Source: Anaerolineales bacterium (lineage in GTDB: Bacteria > Chloroflexota > Anaerolineae > 4572-78 > NAK82). From it: a stretch of DNA of 43,411 nt. The position numbers and the translations under genes were made by a program. Location: contig CP070811.1 in assembly GCA_020343875.1 (NCBI GenBank), forward strand, positions 1,889,894 to 1,933,304. The letters are read 5' to 3'. The notes under the pieces were generated by a model. It was not told the origin of the DNA. It made no database searches and saw only the letters and a program-made list of their open reading frames with translations. Below are positions 41,608-43,411 of this stretch, one piece after another (the first letter of the stretch is position 1; every line of letters starts with the position of its first letter).

Positions 41608-42924
41608 ATGACACCTAGAACGAACAAAGGCAAGCCCAGACCGTGGCGACGCTCGCTGCGGCGCATCGTTTTGCTGAGCATATTGGCCTTAATCTTAACC
41701 AACGCCAGCGTACCTGCCGAGAATGCGTTTGATCTGAATCTCTCACCACTCGTCGCCGGACGACGCTTCGACTGGGTTGGCTGGGAGACGCACGCAGTCT
41801 TGGAAGAGATGGGCTGGTGGCTGCGTGGTCGCCCCATCCCCGGTGACCAGAAATCGCCAGCCAATCTCCTGGCAGGCAAGGCAGAGGTGCTGGCTTTCTT
41901 GGACCGGCAATGGCAAGTGGCCGAGTTGGAAACGCGTATTCGGGATGAGTTGGCACAATTACCTCAACCCGCTCCGGCAGCTCCTTTCGAGCAGTCTCCC
42001 ATCCTGCCGCCCTCGGTTCAGCCGCTAGAGCGTGAGCTGGATGAGCTCAGGCGCCAGCAGCAGGTGGCTGCACCGCGGGTGGAGCGCATCATAGCGGCCC
42101 AGGTGAGTCAGGTTTTGACCGTCCAAGAATTACATCGTAACAATCAGGTCTGGCCGCCGGTGACCTTCCGCTTCAATGATCTGCCCACCAACCTGGTCAT
42201 CTCGCCTCGAGATGAGATCCGCATCTACCGCGACATTCATATGCTGCCCGATGTTCCTGAGGCAGAACGTGCCAGTCTTGAGGCTGCTATCGAGGCAAAG
42301 TTGGACGTGTCGGCGCTGGTGGTCGACCTGGGAGGCATCGGGAGCTGGCCAACCATGGTCGTTGATAACGCGTCGTTGCACAGCCTGATCGACATTGTCG
42401 CTCACGAATGGGCTCACAATTATCTGTTCTTCCGACCTTTGGGGCTACACTACAGCGACAGCCGGGATTTGACCACCATGAATGAGACGACTGCTTCGAT
42501 TGTTGGTGGCGAAGTAGCGGATCTGGTGATGGCAGCCTATTATCCAGAGCTGGTGCCACCACCGCGAACAGAGCCCGAGCCACCGGGTGAAGCAAAAACT
42601 CCCCTCCGCGAGGATTTCAACCAAGCCATGCGTCGCATACGTCTGCATGTGGATGATTTGCTGGCCGAAGGACGGGTTTCAGAGGCGGAAGCCTATATGG
42701 AAGCAGAACGACAAAAGCTGGTGGATGCAGGTTACAATCTGCGCCGGCTCAACCAGGCTTATTTTGCTTTCCACGGCAGTTATGCTACCAGCCCGGCCTC
42801 GGTCGATCCCATCGGTCCCTGGATGCGTCAGCTGCGTGCCCAAAGCGGGTCGCTAAAGGCTTTCCTCAACCAAGTTGCCCAAATGCGCAGCCTCGACGAC
42901 CTGTTGCGCGCCTTGGATGAATGA
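41608..42924 (+). CDS. Membrane-anchored HExxH zincin-like protein
   Basis: 438 aa, no named family recognised. A basic start and one hydrophobic segment (RRIVLLSILALILTNASV, residues 19-36) suggest an anchor or uncleaved signal, with the rest outside. A Pro-rich stretch (~118-138) and a predicted helix (~139-165) precede the catalytic-like region: HEWAHNYLFF with His266 and His270 as zinc ligands and Glu267 as base, then NETTASIVGGEVAD (Glu293 or Glu302) as possible third ligand. This is the gluzincin-like layout. The C-terminal ~120 residues are helical and charged. It is divergent from the SDR and 52 bp before a PAP2-like gene. Peptidase activity is inferred from the motif only. Confidence 0.65.
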   Translation: MTPRTNKGKPRPWRRSLRRIVLLSILALILTNASVPAENAFDLNLSPLVAGRRFDWVGWETHAVLEEMGWWLRGRPIPGDQKSPANLLAGKAEVLAFLDRQWQVAELETRIRDELAQLPQPAPAAPFEQSPILPPSVQPLERELDELRRQQQVAAPRVERIIAAQVSQVLTVQELHRNNQVWPPVTFRFNDLPTNLVISPRDEIRIYRDIHMLPDVPEAERASLEAAIEAKLDVSALVVDLGGIGSWPTMVVDNASLHSLIDIVAHEWAHNYLFFRPLGLHYSDSRDLTTMNETTASIVGGEVADLVMAAYYPELVPPPRTEPEPPGEAKTPLREDFNQAMRRIRLHVDDLLAEGRVSEAEAYMEAERQKLVDAGYNLRRLNQAYFAFHGSYATSPASVDPIGPWMRQLRAQSGSLKAFLNQVAQMRSLDDLLRALDE

Positions 42925-42943
42925 TGCCTGATGCGCTTATAAT
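42914..42943 (+). promoter_or_regulatory. Possible promoter of the PAP2-like gene
   Basis: A perfect TATAAT at 42938-42943 with a weak -35 (TGGATG, 42914-42919; 18-bp spacer) overlaps the end of the HExxH gene. The predicted start near 42950 leaves about 27 nt to ATG 42977. Confidence 0.35.
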
Positions 42944-42976
42944 CAAATCACCCGATCAATCGGAGCTCAAGAGTCT

Positions 42977-43411
42977 ATGGATCGCGACGTCTCTCCTGAA
43001 AGTTTCCTGACGCCCACTCACCGTCTTATCCTGGCTATCATCCACATAGCTGTGGTATTGTGTTACGTGATCATCAACCGCCTCATGAGTCACCTGGGTG
43101 GCGGCACCACGTTTGAAATCTGGCTGGACCAATATGTTCCCTTCTGGCCTACCTGGGTAGTGCCTTACGTGCTCAGCATTATCTGGTGGGGAGTAGCCAT
43201 TTTGTGGGCCTACTTGAAAATGGAAGATTCACTATACGTGGCCTTCATCACAGGCTGGATCAGCGCCTGCTTGATTGGCTATACCATCTTTGTTTTCTAT
43301 CCCAACTACATGATTCGTCCCCAAGTGACTGGCACCGGCTGGGCGGAATGGCTGATCCGTTTCATCTATGCCAATGACCGGGCTTACAACGCCTTCCCTA
43401 GCCAGCACTTG
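42977..43411 (+). CDS. PAP2-family membrane protein (partial, runs off the right edge)
   Basis: From ATG 42977 the frame stays open for 145 codons to the end of the window. The visible part has several hydrophobic segments (LILAIIHIAVVLCYVIIN; WVVPYVLSIIWWGVAILWAY; VAFITGWISACLIGYTIFVF) and ends with AYNAFPSQHL. This is the P-S-x-H block of PAP2 phosphatases, close to the inositolphosphorylceramide-synthase-like branch (NAFPSLH-type). Such proteins act on lipid or polyprenyl phosphates in the membrane. The second catalytic histidine motif lies beyond the window, so this is provisional. Confidence 0.7.
   Translation, partial: MDRDVSPESFLTPTHRLILAIIHIAVVLCYVIINRLMSHLGGGTTFEIWLDQYVPFWPTWVVPYVLSIIWWGVAILWAYLKMEDSLYVAFITGWISACLIGYTIFVFYPNYMIRPQVTGTGWAEWLIRFIYANDRAYNAFPSQHL

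Noticed and set aside
1..43411. CRISPR arrays, insertion sequences, prophage or toxin-antitoxin modules
   Set aside because: No regularly spaced repeats, transposase, integrase, phage structural gene or paired small toxin/antitoxin frames were found on either strand; no attachment-site duplication was seen next to tRNA-Arg.

Overview
The window looks like chromosomal DNA of a moderately GC-rich, free-living bacterium, most likely a member of the Chloroflexota (Anaerolineae/Caldilineae-like). This assignment is inferred from gene content: GAF-rich sensor proteins, a FecR plus NBR1-Ig lipoprotein next to a CHASE2 cyclase, DUF2079 and GT-C-like membrane proteins, and ADP-forming acyl-CoA synthetase. 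There is no sign of phage, insertion sequence or CRISPR. Sigma70-type promoters close to consensus, several with 17-bp spacers, can be read directly upstream of many genes.

Region by region. 1-3.4 kb: the end of an unknown membrane protein, a SAM methyltransferase and a convergent GT-C-like membrane glycosyltransferase. 3.7-7.3 kb (minus strand): NADP isocitrate dehydrogenase with a clear terminator, a short-chain dehydrogenase, and a threonine-aldolase homologue that lacks the PLP lysine. 7.3-8.1 kb: two compact single-gene units, a 42-aa membrane peptide (plus) and a 77-aa zinc-ribbon-like protein (minus), each with its own promoter and terminator. 8.3-16.4 kb (plus): an Fsr-like MFS transporter, a CHASE2 adenylate cyclase broken by one in-frame TAA, a FecR/NBR1-Ig lipoprotein, tRNA-Arg(CCT), a 49-aa membrane peptide and a DUF2079 membrane protein.

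16.4-33.1 kb (minus): the most unusual part, a signalling island of ten same-strand genes. In transcription order it encodes three stand-alone receiver proteins, four large GAF sensors with no kinase domain (two with Cache and HAMP domains), a ParA-type ATPase, one hybrid histidine kinase with two receivers, and a threonine synthase fused to a receiver domain. The GAF modules are clearly paralogous. The receiver on the threonine synthase, including its leading linker, resembles the second receiver of the neighbouring kinase. A reasonable hypothesis is one phosphorelay in which the single kinase serves several receivers, the GAF proteins act as sensory scaffolds, and ParA positions or clusters them; this is inference.

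33.4-40.7 kb (plus): an acyl-CoA / C3 carbon catabolic cluster with thiolase, DhaK, DhaL, acyl-CoA dehydrogenase, an MDR oxidoreductase and a fused ADP-forming acyl-CoA synthetase. It could oxidise acyl-CoA and recover ATP from the thioester. 40.7-43.4 kb: a convergent SDR, a membrane-anchored HExxH protein, and the start of a PAP2-family membrane protein that runs off the window.
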